Shown: positions 17,628-26,967 of the stretch, piece by piece
Numbering within the stretch: position 1 is the stretch's first letter
Layout of the letters: each line of letters starts with the position of its first letter
Assembly (NCBI RefSeq): GCF_920984735.1
Contig: NZ_CAKLBU010000008.1
Span: 172,484 to 236,483 of the forward strand
Length of the DNA stretch: 64,000 nt
Direction of reading: 5' to 3'
Source of the DNA: Pedobacter sp. Leaf250
GTDB lineage: Bacteria > Bacteroidota > Bacteroidia > Sphingobacteriales > Sphingobacteriaceae
Made by a program: the position numbers and the translations under genes
Notes under the pieces: generated by a model
Databases searched by the model: none
Told to the model about the DNA's origin: nothing
The model's input: the letters and a program-made list of their open reading frames with translations, nothing else

Positions 17628-20243
17628 TTAAGATTCCAGTTCTTTATCCAAATGTTCAGTAACGCGTTGAATAGTATTATCAATTGTATTGCTTAGAATG
17701 GTTAAGTATGAACCCTTTTTGGCATTATAAATCGCTATTTGCAAGCATTCAGCACTTTTGTTGTTAATAATAATTTCCTTGTTCGGATCTATCTCTTTAA
17801 TTCCTCTTACCAGCAAATCAATCAACTCTTGCTGTTGTCTTCCACGCAAATATTTTTCCTGACAGATATAAATTTTATCAAACATCTGTGCCGAAATGCG
17901 AGCAGTCTCAATAATATCTTCGTCTCTTCTATCGCCTGTACCAGAAATAATGCCAACCTGTTCTGTAGATTCAACACTCTGCAAATAAGCTTTCACACCA
18001 TTAAATCCATCAGGATTATGTGCAAAATCTACTAAAACTTTAAAATCTTTAAACCTAAAAACATTCATTCTTCCAGGGGTATGTGCCGCTGATGGAATAA
18101 AAGTTTCTAACGATAAACGAATATCTTCTGGCTTATAACCCCATAAATATGCTGCTAATGTTGCAGCCAACACGTTCTGAATCATGAAATTTACAGATCC
18201 GCCAAAGGTTAATGGAATATGAGTAGCCTTGTCAACCCTTAGTTTCCAATCTCCGGTTTTAATCGTGATGTATCCGTTTTCATAAATAGCAGCAATACCA
18301 CCTTTTTTGCAATGATCTTTAATAACAGGATTATTTTCGTCCATGCTAAAGTAGGCCACATTACAACGGGCATCTCTTGCAATTTTTACGCAATAGCCGT
18401 TATCAGCATTTAAAACAGCCCATCCTTTTCTACGCACAGCTCCAATTACTACCGCTTTAACCCGAGTTAAATCATCCAGATTATGGATATCAGAAATACC
18501 CAGGTGATCTTCCTGAATGTTAGTCACTACCCCGATATCACAAGCATTAAAGCCTAAACCAGCCCTTAAAATGCCACCACGAGCTGTTTCTAAAACTGCA
18601 AACTCAACCGTCGGATCTTTGAGGATAAACTCTGCACTCACTGGGCCAGTGGTGTCACCTTTCATTAGCATGGTATTATGAACGTATACACCATCGCTGG
18701 TAGTAAAACCAACACGCTTGCCATTGCTTCTAATAATGTGTGCAATTAAACGTGTTGTGGTCGTTTTTCCGTTCGTTCCTGTTACCGCAATAATTGGAAT
18801 TTGCGATAATCTTCCTTGCGGATATAGCATATCTACTACTGATGCAGCTACATTTCGTGGCAAACCTTCGCTTGGGGCCAAGTGCATTCTGAAACCTGGA
18901 GCCGCATTCACCTCTAAAACCACTCCACCATTCTCCGTAAGTGGTTGGGTAAGGTTTTGCGCCATAATATCAATGCCACAAATGTCTAAACCAATAACCC
19001 TTGAAATACGTTCGCAAATAAAAATGTTTTGTGGGTGAACAATATCAGTTACATCAATTGACGTTCCGCCGGTACTTAAGTTAGCGGTAGATTTTAAATA
19101 AACAATCTCTCCTTTTTCGGGAATAGTTTCTAATGTATATTCCTTTTTTGCCAATAAATCCAAAGTATCACGATCAACAGAGATTTCTGTTAATACGTTT
19201 TCATGACCATAACCACGGCGGGGATCTTCATTTTCCTTATCAATTAACTCTTGAATTGTATGAATCCCATTGCCCATCACATGGGCAGGGTCGCGTTGTG
19301 CGGCAGCAACAACTTTATGATCAATCACTAAAACGCGAAAATCGTATCCAGTGATAAATTTCTCAATAATTACACGTCGGGAATAAGTCTTGGCATATTC
19401 AAAAGCTGCTTTTGCGGCTTCCATTGTTTTTACATTGATGGTTGCACCTTTTCCATGATTACCGTCTAATGGTTTAAAAACCAAAGGAAAACCCACTTTA
19501 TTTACCGATGATTCTAAATCCTCTGGATTGGAAATCGTAACTCCAGAAGCAACAGGAATTGCAGCTTCGGTAAGTAAACGTTTTGTTTCTTCTTTATTGC
19601 TGGCAATATCAACGGCAATGCTACTCGTTTTTTCGGTCATGGTGGCTCTAAAACGAACTTGGTTTTTACCATATCCTAATTGAACCAACGAGCTTTTATT
19701 TAGCCTAATCCAGGGAATATTTCTGCTCACCGCTTCCTGAACAATTGAACCGGTACTTGGTCCTAAGGCTTCCAATTCGCGAATTTCTTTCATTCGCCTG
19801 ATATCGTGGTCTAAATCGTATTCTTCGTTATTGATTAATGCTTCGGCTATTTTTACAGCAGCTTCTGCAGCATAAACACCAACTTTTTCTTCCAAATAAC
19901 TGAATACAACGTTATAAATTCCTTCAGTTTTAGTTTGACGGGTGCGGCCGAAACCCGTTTCCATACCTGCAATGGTTTGAATTTCAAGTGCAATGTGCTC
20001 AATCACGTGACCCATCCAAGTGCCTTCTTTAACACGGGTAAAGAAACCACCTTCTACACCTTTTGAGCAACGGTGTGTAAACATACTTGGCAATAGTTTT
20101 TCAATGCGTTCACTAAAACCTTCAATGGTATTGGTTGGTCTTTGTTCTAAATCTTCCAAATCCAAGCGCATTTGGATCAGCTTTTTTCTACTTATCGACC
20201 AGATATTTGGCCCTCTCAGTACTTGTATGTTTGATATCTTCAT
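17628..20243 (-). CDS. cphA: Cyanophycin synthetase
   Basis: 871 residues, the usual length for CphA1. It builds multi-L-arginyl-poly-L-aspartate from Asp, Arg and ATP in the cytoplasm. Domains in order: N-terminal domain (1-about 160, starting MKISNIQVLRGPNIWS, with the HIALEIQ block); ATP-grasp domain (about 210-470; FPLVFKPLDGNHGKGATINV, VLEVNAAPGFRMH); Mur-ligase-like domain (about 480-871; P-loop GTNGKTTTTR near 487, LETARGGILRAGLGF, VDFAHNPDGF). All key loops of both active sites look intact. The degradation genes cphB and isoaspartyl peptidase lie divergently upstream, giving a compact make-and-break module. Confidence 0.96.
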   Translation of the reverse strand: MKISNIQVLRGPNIWSISRKKLIQMRLDLEDLEQRPTNTIEGFSERIEKLLPSMFTHRCSKGVEGGFFTRVKEGTWMGHVIEHIALEIQTIAGMETGFGRTRQTKTEGIYNVVFSYLEEKVGVYAAEAAVKIAEALINNEEYDLDHDIRRMKEIRELEALGPSTGSIVQEAVSRNIPWIRLNKSSLVQLGYGKNQVRFRATMTEKTSSIAVDIASNKEETKRLLTEAAIPVASGVTISNPEDLESSVNKVGFPLVFKPLDGNHGKGATINVKTMEAAKAAFEYAKTYSRRVIIEKFITGYDFRVLVIDHKVVAAAQRDPAHVMGNGIHTIQELIDKENEDPRRGYGHENVLTEISVDRDTLDLLAKKEYTLETIPEKGEIVYLKSTANLSTGGTSIDVTDIVHPQNIFICERISRVIGLDICGIDIMAQNLTQPLTENGGVVLEVNAAPGFRMHLAPSEGLPRNVAASVVDMLYPQGRLSQIPIIAVTGTNGKTTTTRLIAHIIRSNGKRVGFTTSDGVYVHNTMLMKGDTTGPVSAEFILKDPTVEFAVLETARGGILRAGLGFNACDIGVVTNIQEDHLGISDIHNLDDLTRVKAVVIGAVRRKGWAVLNADNGYCVKIARDARCNVAYFSMDENNPVIKDHCKKGGIAAIYENGYITIKTGDWKLRVDKATHIPLTFGGSVNFMIQNVLAATLAAYLWGYKPEDIRLSLETFIPSAAHTPGRMNVFRFKDFKVLVDFAHNPDGFNGVKAYLQSVESTEQVGIISGTGDRRDEDIIETARISAQMFDKIYICQEKYLRGRQQQELIDLLVRGIKEIDPNKEIIINNKSAECLQIAIYNAKKGSYLTILSNTIDNTIQRVTEHLDKELES

Positions 20244-20498
20244 GTAATATTTTGTCGTTTTTTTTGTTAAACAAGCGTTGGGATGGCCTTTTAATCAATA
20301 TTTTTAGAATGAAATTGATGATTGTAAATTATACATTTATTTTGAAAATTGGCATCTCAAATAGCTAAATCAAAATAAATCGGAATTTGTTTTGTTTACC
20401 GCTCCAAGAAATGCCTATTCTCTTCATAATTATTTCAACGATTGTTAATAATTGAGTAATTATTGACAAAAAAAGTCGTGTTTTTTATCTTAAGCTGA

Positions 20499-20506
20499 TA
20501 TATTTG
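20499..20506 (+). promoter_or_regulatory. -7 box of the cphB promoter
   Basis: TATATTTG, a perfect TAnnTTTG match 32 bases before the cphB ATG in the 294-base divergent spacer. No -33 TTTG at the right spacing. I found no matching box for cphA on the other strand. Confidence 0.45.
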
Positions 20507-20537
20507 AGCTTTTTGATACAATATTAATACACAAAGA

Positions 20538-21413
20538 ATGGTTCCAAAGGGCAAACTTATCATCATTGGTGGAGCAATAAACACAGGCAGCTTTGCAGAA
20601 ACACAGTTCGGATTACCTGAAAACATGAATTTTTTTGAGCGTGGGATTTTGAAAAGAATCACTACCGAATCAGTAAAAGATATCGAATCGCGTTTCGAAA
20701 TTATCACTACGGCTTCATTAATGCCAGAAAAAGTTGGCGAAGAATATATCAAGGCTTATGCGCAATTAGATGTTCATAATGTTGGTGTTTTAAATATTAC
20801 CAATCGTGAGGAAGCTAATTCGGAAGAAAATGCTGCTAGAATTGAAGCTGCAGAAGTAATTATATTTACTGGTGGAGATCAATTACGCTTATCGTCTATT
20901 TTTGGTGGAACAAAGATTCATCAAATTCTTTTAGAAAAGTATAAAAATGAACCTGTGGTAATTGCTGGTACATCAGCAGGAGCGGCGGCAAGTTCAAAAA
21001 ACATGATTTATCAAGGCAGCAGTAAAGATGCTTTACTTAAAGGTGAAGTGAAAATTACCGGTGGATTAGGCTTTATTGATGATGTAATTGTTGATACCCA
21101 CTTTGTTCAGCGTGGAAGAATTGGCCGATTACTGTATGCTGCGGCAAGTAATCCTGGTATTTTAGGTATTGGTTTAGGCGAGGATACAGGTCTATTTATT
21201 TCGGATGGGCATGTAATGGAAGCTATTGGATCAGGAATGGTTATATTAGTAGATGGACGCCAAATGGCCGATACAAACCTAACTGATGTTGAAATGGGGC
21301 AACCAGTTTCAATTAAAAACATGGTTGTACATGTAATGTGCGATGGAGATGTTTATGATTTAACCGATCACAGTTTGGTTATTCACCACCCGAAAGTTGT
21401 TCCGATAGGATAA
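20538..21413 (+). CDS. cphB: Cyanophycinase
   Basis: 291 residues, peptidase family S51. The catalytic serine is Ser146 in GTSAGAAASS; FTGGDQLRL (110-118) and VDTHFVQRGRIGRL are the other family blocks. It cuts cyanophycin from the C-terminal end into beta-Asp-Arg dipeptides. No signal peptide is present, so it acts in the cytoplasm on stored granules, not on external polymer. It is followed after 62 bases by the isoaspartyl peptidase gene that would finish the dipeptides. Confidence 0.95.
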   Translation: MVPKGKLIIIGGAINTGSFAETQFGLPENMNFFERGILKRITTESVKDIESRFEIITTASLMPEKVGEEYIKAYAQLDVHNVGVLNITNREEANSEENAARIEAAEVIIFTGGDQLRLSSIFGGTKIHQILLEKYKNEPVVIAGTSAGAAASSKNMIYQGSSKDALLKGEVKITGGLGFIDDVIVDTHFVQRGRIGRLLYAAASNPGILGIGLGEDTGLFISDGHVMEAIGSGMVILVDGRQMADTNLTDVEMGQPVSIKNMVVHVMCDGDVYDLTDHSLVIHHPKVVPIG

Positions 21414-21475
21414 TGTGATTTCTAGTTGAGAGTTTCAGTCTTGATACTAGATACTAAAGTCTTGATACTATTAAA

Positions 21476-22318
21476 ATGAAATTAATCATACACGGTGGCT
21501 TTTTCAGTGAGTCATCAACCAACCAGGAAACTAAAAAGGCAAAGCAAGATGCTTTATCTGAAATTGTTGTGCTTGGTCACGATTATTTAAAAACCCATAC
21601 GGCTTTAGAAACGGTTGTTTATACGGTAGCTTTGTTGGAGGATAATGAACTGTTCAACGCAGGAATAGGTTCGCAAATTCAAAGTGATGGAAAAGTGCGT
21701 TTAAGCGCATCCTTAATGGATGGGAACACTGAAAAATTTAGTGGAGTTATCAATGTAGAGGATGTTAAAAATCCAATTGAAGTAGCTAAAGATTTAATCA
21801 CTTATGATGATCGCGTTTTAAGTGGCGATGGGGCGCAAAACTTTGCCCGCAAAAACGGCCATGAGTTTTTTAATCCGATTACGGCTCAACGACAATCAGA
21901 GTATGAGGCAAAATTAAATCAAAATAATAATCTGGGAACAGTTGGCTGTGTAGCATTAGATGCTGAAGGTAATTTAGCAGCAGCTACATCCACTGGTGGT
22001 AAAGGTTTCGAAATACCTTGCAGAGTAAGCGATTCTGCTACAGTCGCCGGTAATTATGCCAATCAGCATGCAGGCATTTCATGTACGGGAGTTGGGGAAG
22101 ATATTGTAAGCAATGCAACAGCTGCGAAAATTGTAACCCGTGTTACAGATGGTTTTTCATTAAAAGATGCTTGCGATAAATCTTTTGCAGAACTAAAAGC
22201 ATTTGATGGCTTTGCAGGTGTAATTGGAATTACATCTTCAGGCGAAATTTATCACTGCGATTCACATCCGTACATGGTTTGGGCATCATTCGACGTTAAT
22301 TTACAGGTATTTAACTAA
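21476..22318 (+). CDS. Isoaspartyl peptidase / plant-type L-asparaginase (Ntn hydrolase)
   Basis: 280 residues, somewhat shorter than the usual 310-320. Autocleavage and catalytic Thr155 lies in NNLGTVGCVALD, with the oxyanion/substrate block ATSTGGKGFEIPCRVSDSA (GGxxxKxPGRVGD-like, though here GFEIPCRVSDS) and SCTGVGEDIV later. Family members split beta-aspartyl dipeptides, and the position directly after cphB argues for beta-Asp-Arg from cyanophycin as the main substrate. The change from PGRVGD to PCRVSD could alter specificity. Cytoplasmic: no signal. Confidence 0.88.
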   Translation: MKLIIHGGFFSESSTNQETKKAKQDALSEIVVLGHDYLKTHTALETVVYTVALLEDNELFNAGIGSQIQSDGKVRLSASLMDGNTEKFSGVINVEDVKNPIEVAKDLITYDDRVLSGDGAQNFARKNGHEFFNPITAQRQSEYEAKLNQNNNLGTVGCVALDAEGNLAAATSTGGKGFEIPCRVSDSATVAGNYANQHAGISCTGVGEDIVSNATAAKIVTRVTDGFSLKDACDKSFAELKAFDGFAGVIGITSSGEIYHCDSHPYMVWASFDVNLQVFN

Positions 22319-22347
22319 TATTAAATATAAAGTATTATTTTTGTTGC

Positions 22348-23031
22348 ATGTCCAAATATGTATTGGCTTTGGTAAGCCTCTTCGCGTCATTACATTTACA
22401 AGCTCAAAATATCGATAAGGCTGATTTCCAAGAACCTAATGGAGGTAGCGCTATTACAATTGCAGTTTCAAAATACGATTTGGAAGAGGGAAACTCTTTT
22501 TTTGAGGACGCTGAAGATTTGGAGAAAAAAGGTGATTTTAATGAGGCACTCACTTTATTTGGTAAGGCTGCATTTGAATACAATGCAGTTAAAAATTTTA
22601 CCAAATACGGTCAGGCGATCATCAAAATGAGCAACATGCATTATCAATTGGGGCGCTTTGGCGATGCAGAACAGATTCTCCTAAATGTTGCTATTAAAAA
22701 TTATTCCAAAATGGGTAGCAGAAGTGGTTTAATGAACACTTATCAGCTTTTGGGTAAAGTTTACTTAGCCAATAGTAAATACACCCAATCCATGTGGTTT
22801 TACACTCAGCAAGGCATATTAGCTAAACAGCTAAAAAGCAATAACTCCTATATCGAATCAGTATTGGGTATTGTTCAGGTTAAAATTAGAAAGAAAGATT
22901 TTACCTTGGCACTGAGAGATTTAAAAACTGCAGAATGGTTGGCCAGTTCAATTAAAACTACACAATACAAAGGTCAAATTAGCGATGCTAGAGAAGTTAT
23001 CGCAAATAAAACCACACTAAAAAAATCATAA
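22348..23031 (+). CDS. Secreted tetratricopeptide-repeat protein
   Basis: 227 residues. Signal peptide MSKYVLALVSLFASLHLQAQ. Three to four TPR units from about residue 50 (FEDAEDLEKKGDFNEALTLF, QAIIKMSNMHYQLGRFGDAE, TYQLLGKVYLANSKYTQSMW, LGIVQVKIRKKDFTLALRDL). Acts as an adaptor in the periplasm or at the membrane; no partner can be named. A TATTTTTG box at 22336-22343 is too close to the ATG to be convincing. A terminator follows. Confidence 0.82.
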   Translation: MSKYVLALVSLFASLHLQAQNIDKADFQEPNGGSAITIAVSKYDLEEGNSFFEDAEDLEKKGDFNEALTLFGKAAFEYNAVKNFTKYGQAIIKMSNMHYQLGRFGDAEQILLNVAIKNYSKMGSRSGLMNTYQLLGKVYLANSKYTQSMWFYTQQGILAKQLKSNNSYIESVLGIVQVKIRKKDFTLALRDLKTAEWLASSIKTTQYKGQISDAREVIANKTTLKKS

Positions 23032-23189
23032 TAAAATCCATTTGATTTTTTGGCGTCCATAACGCAATTGTAATATTCTCTTTCAGAATACCTTACATGG
23101 CTGTTTTTAAAACAAAAGCCACAATATTTCGTTAAATTTCAATAATTGTTAAATAAAAAGCTTTTAGCTAGATTTGATAAAATTTTAAC

Positions 23190-23219
23190 AAGAGACGGTA
23201 ATAATGCTGTCTCTTTTTT
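23190..23219 (+). terminator. Terminator of the TPR gene
   Basis: AAGAGAC (23190-23196) pairs with GTCTCTT (23209-23215), continuing into a T-run. It isolates the protease gene that starts 46 bases on. Confidence 0.75.
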
Positions 23220-23264
23220 GTTTTTTCGTTAAAATGGTATCATATTGGCTATATAGAATTGAAA

Positions 23265-25457
23265 ATGGATTTTAAATCGTTTAAAGAGATGTTGAAGAGA
23301 ATATTTTTTGTAATTTTTACAGCAGCAGTACTTGCTTGCCATGCTGAACCTAAGCCTCAGCCAATTGTGGAAGGGATTGCAAATGTGATGCCTGATGAGC
23401 AGCAGAAATTAGTAATTAAGGAGGTCGTAAATCTTATCGAGAGTTACAATTACAAAAAGATTCAGATCAATGATTCTATTTCTTCCTTAATTTTGGATAG
23501 ATACATCAAATCTTTGGATCAAGGAAAAAATTATTTTTTAGCATCCGATATCAAAGAATTTGAAAAATACAGAACAACCCTTGATGACGATTTTAAAAAC
23601 GGTGATTTAAGCGGGCCTTTTTATATCTACAACGTTTATGCAAAAAGATTAAATGAATATTTTAAATATTCTTTAGCGCAAATCAAAAGCAAGTACGACT
23701 TCAATCAAAACGATACCTATGTTTATGATCGAGAAAAAATGCCTTGGGCTGCTTCTTCAACAGCACTAAACGAAACCTGGAAAAAAAGAATTAAATATGA
23801 ATTAATTAATTTGAATTTAGCAGGTACCGCCCAAGATAAAAACGTAGAAACGTTAACAAAGCGTTATCAAAATCTTCAATCTCAAACGTCAAAAACTAAT
23901 AATCAAGATGTGTTTCAGATCTTGATGGATGCTTTCACCGAATCTGTAGATCCGCATACCAATTATTTCGTGCCTACAAGAGCAACCGAATTTAACGAGG
24001 AAATGTCGCGTTCATTCGAAGGTATTGGCGCAAGATTACAGCTGGAAAATGAAGTGGTTAAAATCTCTGAAATTATTCCAGGTGGTCCGGCATTTAAAGG
24101 TAAACAATTAACTGCTGGCGATAGAATTATTGCTGTTGCCCAAGGCGATGGTGAATTTGTTGATGTAGTTGGTTGGAGATTAGACGTTACAGTAACCAAA
24201 ATCAAAGGCCCTAAAGGAACTAAGGTGCGCTTGAAAGTAATTCCGGTAGGAAAGGAAATGTCATCTAAACCAGTCATTATTGAATTGGTTAGGGAGAAAA
24301 TCATTCTTGAAGATCAATCCGCAAAGAAAAAAGTTAAAACCATCAATACAAACGGTAAAGATTATAAAATCGGAATTATTTCTTTACCAGCCTTTTATGC
24401 AGATTTTAAAGCAGCAAATGCAGGAGATAAAAACTATAAGAGTACAACCCGTGATGTTAGAAAATTGGTTGATTCATTAAAAAATATCGACAAAGTCGAT
24501 GCAATTGTTATGGATTTACGTGGAAATGGTGGTGGTTCACTTGTAGAAGCAATTTCATTAACAGGCTTATTTATTGATAAAGGTCCTGTTGTGCAAGTAA
24601 AAGATCTAAGAGGTAAAATTGAAGTTGATGAAGATCAAACTTCAGGAGTAGCCTGGGATGGCCCTTTCGGTGTAATGATAGATCGTTTAAGTGCTTCTGC
24701 TTCTGAAATTTTTGCCGGTGCGATTCAGGATTATGGAAGAGGTATTGTAATGGGTAGCCAGAGTTATGGTAAAGGAACTGTACAGTCGTCTATTGATTTA
24801 AATAAATTGGTAAACCCTGGCATGCTTCAAAAAATTGCTGGTTTAGTAACCAGAGATAAAACCATTGGTACATCTCCAACTGGTGCCAACCCAGCGGATA
24901 TTAACTTGGGTCAAATTAATTTAACGATGGCTAAGTTTTACCGTGTTGCAGGTAGCAGTACCCAGCATAAAGGGGTAACACCTGATGTGGTTTTCCCTTC
25001 TCTTTATCCAATGGATAAGATTGGCGAAGATACAGAACCATCGGCATTGCCATGGGATGTAATTCCAAGCTCGAACTTTAAAGCCGTTGCAAATCTAACA
25101 GCAGTGAAAGCGGGTTTAATAAAAAATAGCGAACAACGAATTGCAAATTCATTAGACTTTAAATTTATTAAGCAAGATATTGCAGACTTGAAAAAGAGAG
25201 ATGCTGAAGTTTCGGTGACGCTAAATGAAAATAAATTGAAAGCTGAACGTGAGGCACAAGAAGCAAAATCTTTAGCTAGACAAAATGAATTGAGAGCATT
25301 ACGAGGTTTGCCTGCAATTAAAAAAGGTGAGAAGGTTACCAAGCAAGATTCATTTGATTTTATTGAAGATGAATCGCTAAGGGTAATGGGCGATTTCATG
25401 CAACAATCTGGTAATTACGTAATGAATTTAGGTGTTGCTACAGCTCCTAAACTATAA
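23265..25457 (+). CDS. Carboxy-terminal processing protease (tail-specific protease, S41)
   Basis: 730 residues from the ATG at 23265; a TTG two codons earlier is possible. Lipobox VLAC suggests a periplasm-facing lipoprotein. Order: N-terminal helical domain (to about 230; HTNYFVP), PDZ (about 245-335; GIGARLQLENEVVKISEIIPG cited in part: GIGARLQL), S41 peptidase core (about 350-560) and a C-terminal DUF3340-like domain. Catalytic Ser is in RLSASASEIFAGA and the Lys in SYGKGTVQS, as in E. coli Prc. Prc homologues degrade periplasmic proteins with nonpolar C-termini and control wall hydrolases. Confidence 0.94.
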   Translation: MDFKSFKEMLKRIFFVIFTAAVLACHAEPKPQPIVEGIANVMPDEQQKLVIKEVVNLIESYNYKKIQINDSISSLILDRYIKSLDQGKNYFLASDIKEFEKYRTTLDDDFKNGDLSGPFYIYNVYAKRLNEYFKYSLAQIKSKYDFNQNDTYVYDREKMPWAASSTALNETWKKRIKYELINLNLAGTAQDKNVETLTKRYQNLQSQTSKTNNQDVFQILMDAFTESVDPHTNYFVPTRATEFNEEMSRSFEGIGARLQLENEVVKISEIIPGGPAFKGKQLTAGDRIIAVAQGDGEFVDVVGWRLDVTVTKIKGPKGTKVRLKVIPVGKEMSSKPVIIELVREKIILEDQSAKKKVKTINTNGKDYKIGIISLPAFYADFKAANAGDKNYKSTTRDVRKLVDSLKNIDKVDAIVMDLRGNGGGSLVEAISLTGLFIDKGPVVQVKDLRGKIEVDEDQTSGVAWDGPFGVMIDRLSASASEIFAGAIQDYGRGIVMGSQSYGKGTVQSSIDLNKLVNPGMLQKIAGLVTRDKTIGTSPTGANPADINLGQINLTMAKFYRVAGSSTQHKGVTPDVVFPSLYPMDKIGEDTEPSALPWDVIPSSNFKAVANLTAVKAGLIKNSEQRIANSLDFKFIKQDIADLKKRDAEVSVTLNENKLKAEREAQEAKSLARQNELRALRGLPAIKKGEKVTKQDSFDFIEDESLRVMGDFMQQSGNYVMNLGVATAPKL

Positions 25458-25470
25458 TAAAAATAAAGCA

Positions 25471-25509
25471 AAAAAGAAGCCCGATCAAATTTTGATCGGG
25501 CTTCTTTTT
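25471..25509. terminator. Bidirectional terminator between the protease and SPFH genes
   Basis: AAAAAGAAGCCCGATCAAA (25471-25489) pairs perfectly with its reverse complement at 25491-25509, with T-runs on both strands. Confidence 0.9.
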
Positions 25510-25524
25510 TAAAAACAGTATTTT

Positions 25525-26457
25525 TTAAGAAGGTTTAATTGGATTTTGGCTCAATTGCATGGCCATCATTTCTTTCATTGTTTTATTCATCCCTTCGGTA
25601 CTGCCATCCAAGAAAATAATATTTCCTTCACCATATTCGGCAAATTGTTTAATGGCTTCTGTCCACATGGTAAATAGAATTACCGATGTATCAAGGTTTG
25701 CCTGTTGCATTTCATGCGCCGCGTTGGTCATACCTTTTGCAACCTCTTCTCTAAATAAAGCAATACCTTGTCCGCGAAGTTGGGCAGCTTCACGTTCTGC
25801 CGTTGCCGCAATTTTAATGGCGTTACCATCAGCTTCAGCACCTTTGGTTTTGGTAATTAATAAAGCCTGACCTTCATTTTCTGCAGCAGCTTTTAAGTTA
25901 TTTGATGCCACCACGCGGCTCATAGAACGCATAATTTCTTCATCAAAAGTAATATCATTTAATTGAAGATCTTGTAGGTGATAACCCCAACCATCTAAAA
26001 CCTGATCAATCTGTTCTTTTACATGTAACACAATTTCATTACGCTGCGCCAATACGTTTGCTTGTTTTTGAGTGGCTACATAAGCACGAATAGAGCCTTC
26101 AATGGTTCTGATTAATGCCTGCATCAAGTTGGTTGCATCAACAAATTTAAAAGCTACATTTTTAATCGTTTCCTCATCTTGATTTACCACAGAATATAAG
26201 AGCATTGCCTTAAAATAAACATTTGCCTGATCTTGTGTTACCGCCTGGAACGATAGTTCAACTGAGCGATTCTGAATAGATATCCGGGAATAGATTTGTT
26301 CAATCAAAGGGATTTTAAAATTTAATCCAGGGCGAAGCTGCCTTCGATATTTACCAAAAACCGTTACCACAGCTATGGTTCCTTGTTTAACCGTAACAAA
26401 AGAGCTTAACAAGATAATGATTCCGATGAATGCGAGAATGTAAATTGTGTATTGCAT
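25525..26457 (-). CDS. SPFH/Band 7 (stomatin/prohibitin-like) membrane protein
   Basis: 310 residues. One N-terminal membrane helix (YTIYILAFIGIIILLSSFV), then the SPFH domain from about 25 to 200 (VKQGTIAVVTVFGKYRRQLR, PGLNFKIPLIEQIYSRI, IRAYVATQKQANVLAQR), then a coiled-coil region rich in Ala and Glu (IAATAEREAAQLRGQG) and a tail ending QNPIKPS. Such proteins form large membrane rings that organise microdomains or restrain FtsH-type proteases. No NfeD partner is adjacent. Confidence 0.9.
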   Translation of the reverse strand: MQYTIYILAFIGIIILLSSFVTVKQGTIAVVTVFGKYRRQLRPGLNFKIPLIEQIYSRISIQNRSVELSFQAVTQDQANVYFKAMLLYSVVNQDEETIKNVAFKFVDATNLMQALIRTIEGSIRAYVATQKQANVLAQRNEIVLHVKEQIDQVLDGWGYHLQDLQLNDITFDEEIMRSMSRVVASNNLKAAAENEGQALLITKTKGAEADGNAIKIAATAEREAAQLRGQGIALFREEVAKGMTNAAHEMQQANLDTSVILFTMWTEAIKQFAEYGEGNIIFLDGSTEGMNKTMKEMMAMQLSQNPIKPS

Positions 26458-26570
26458 AATTAGATTTTTTTTTGAAGTTATAAAAAATAAAATATAAACA
26501 TCAAACCTTTAAAACCAGCCATAAAACAAAAGGATTTATTTTTTGTCTATATGTTACTAAAAACTAAATT

Positions 26571-26756
26571 ATGAATGTAAAACGCACTTTTGGAACGGTA
26601 CTAACCATATTAGGAATAATCGGATTAATTTATGCCGGCTGGGGTTTTGTAAATCATAGCCAGGAAACCAGAGGTTTAATGGTATATGGGATTATAGGCT
26701 TGATTTTCTTTGTATCGGGAATTGGCCTGGTAAAAAATACTAAAGACGAAAGTTAG
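26571..26756 (+). CDS. Small two-helix membrane protein
   Basis: 61 residues: two membrane segments (TVLTILGIIGLIYAGWGFV and GIIGLIFFVSGIGLV) joined by a short polar loop. No family motif I recognise with certainty. It faces a similarly small membrane protein on the other strand, with stops 8 bases apart. Confidence 0.65.
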   Translation: MNVKRTFGTVLTILGIIGLIYAGWGFVNHSQETRGLMVYGIIGLIFFVSGIGLVKNTKDES

Positions 26757-26763
26757 TAAGCAA

Positions 26764-26946
26764 TTACTGTTTCTTCTTATTCTTTATAATTTGATATTGG
26801 CTGAAAGCGACCAAGCAGCCAGCCAATATTATTATTCCAGCTGATAATAGATTTTTTGGATTTTCATTGATATAGTAAGCTGCAACTAAAACTAAAATTG
26901 CTGCTGCTATTGCAATGATATAATGTAGAATTAATCCTTTTTTCAT
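26764..26946 (-). CDS. Small two-helix membrane protein
   Basis: 60 residues with two membrane segments (LHYIIAIAAAILVLVAAYYI and LLSAGIIILAGCLVAFSQY) and a Lys-rich end (KNKKKQ), which should stay in the cytoplasm. Starts 21 bases downstream of the CapA-like gene's stop on the same strand order (CapA-like gene begins upstream at 28089), so it may be co-transcribed with it. Function unknown. Confidence 0.6.
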   Translation of the reverse strand: MKKGLILHYIIAIAAAILVLVAAYYINENPKNLLSAGIIILAGCLVAFSQYQIIKNKKKQ

Positions 26947-26967
26947 GATTGTATAGCTAATAATGAA

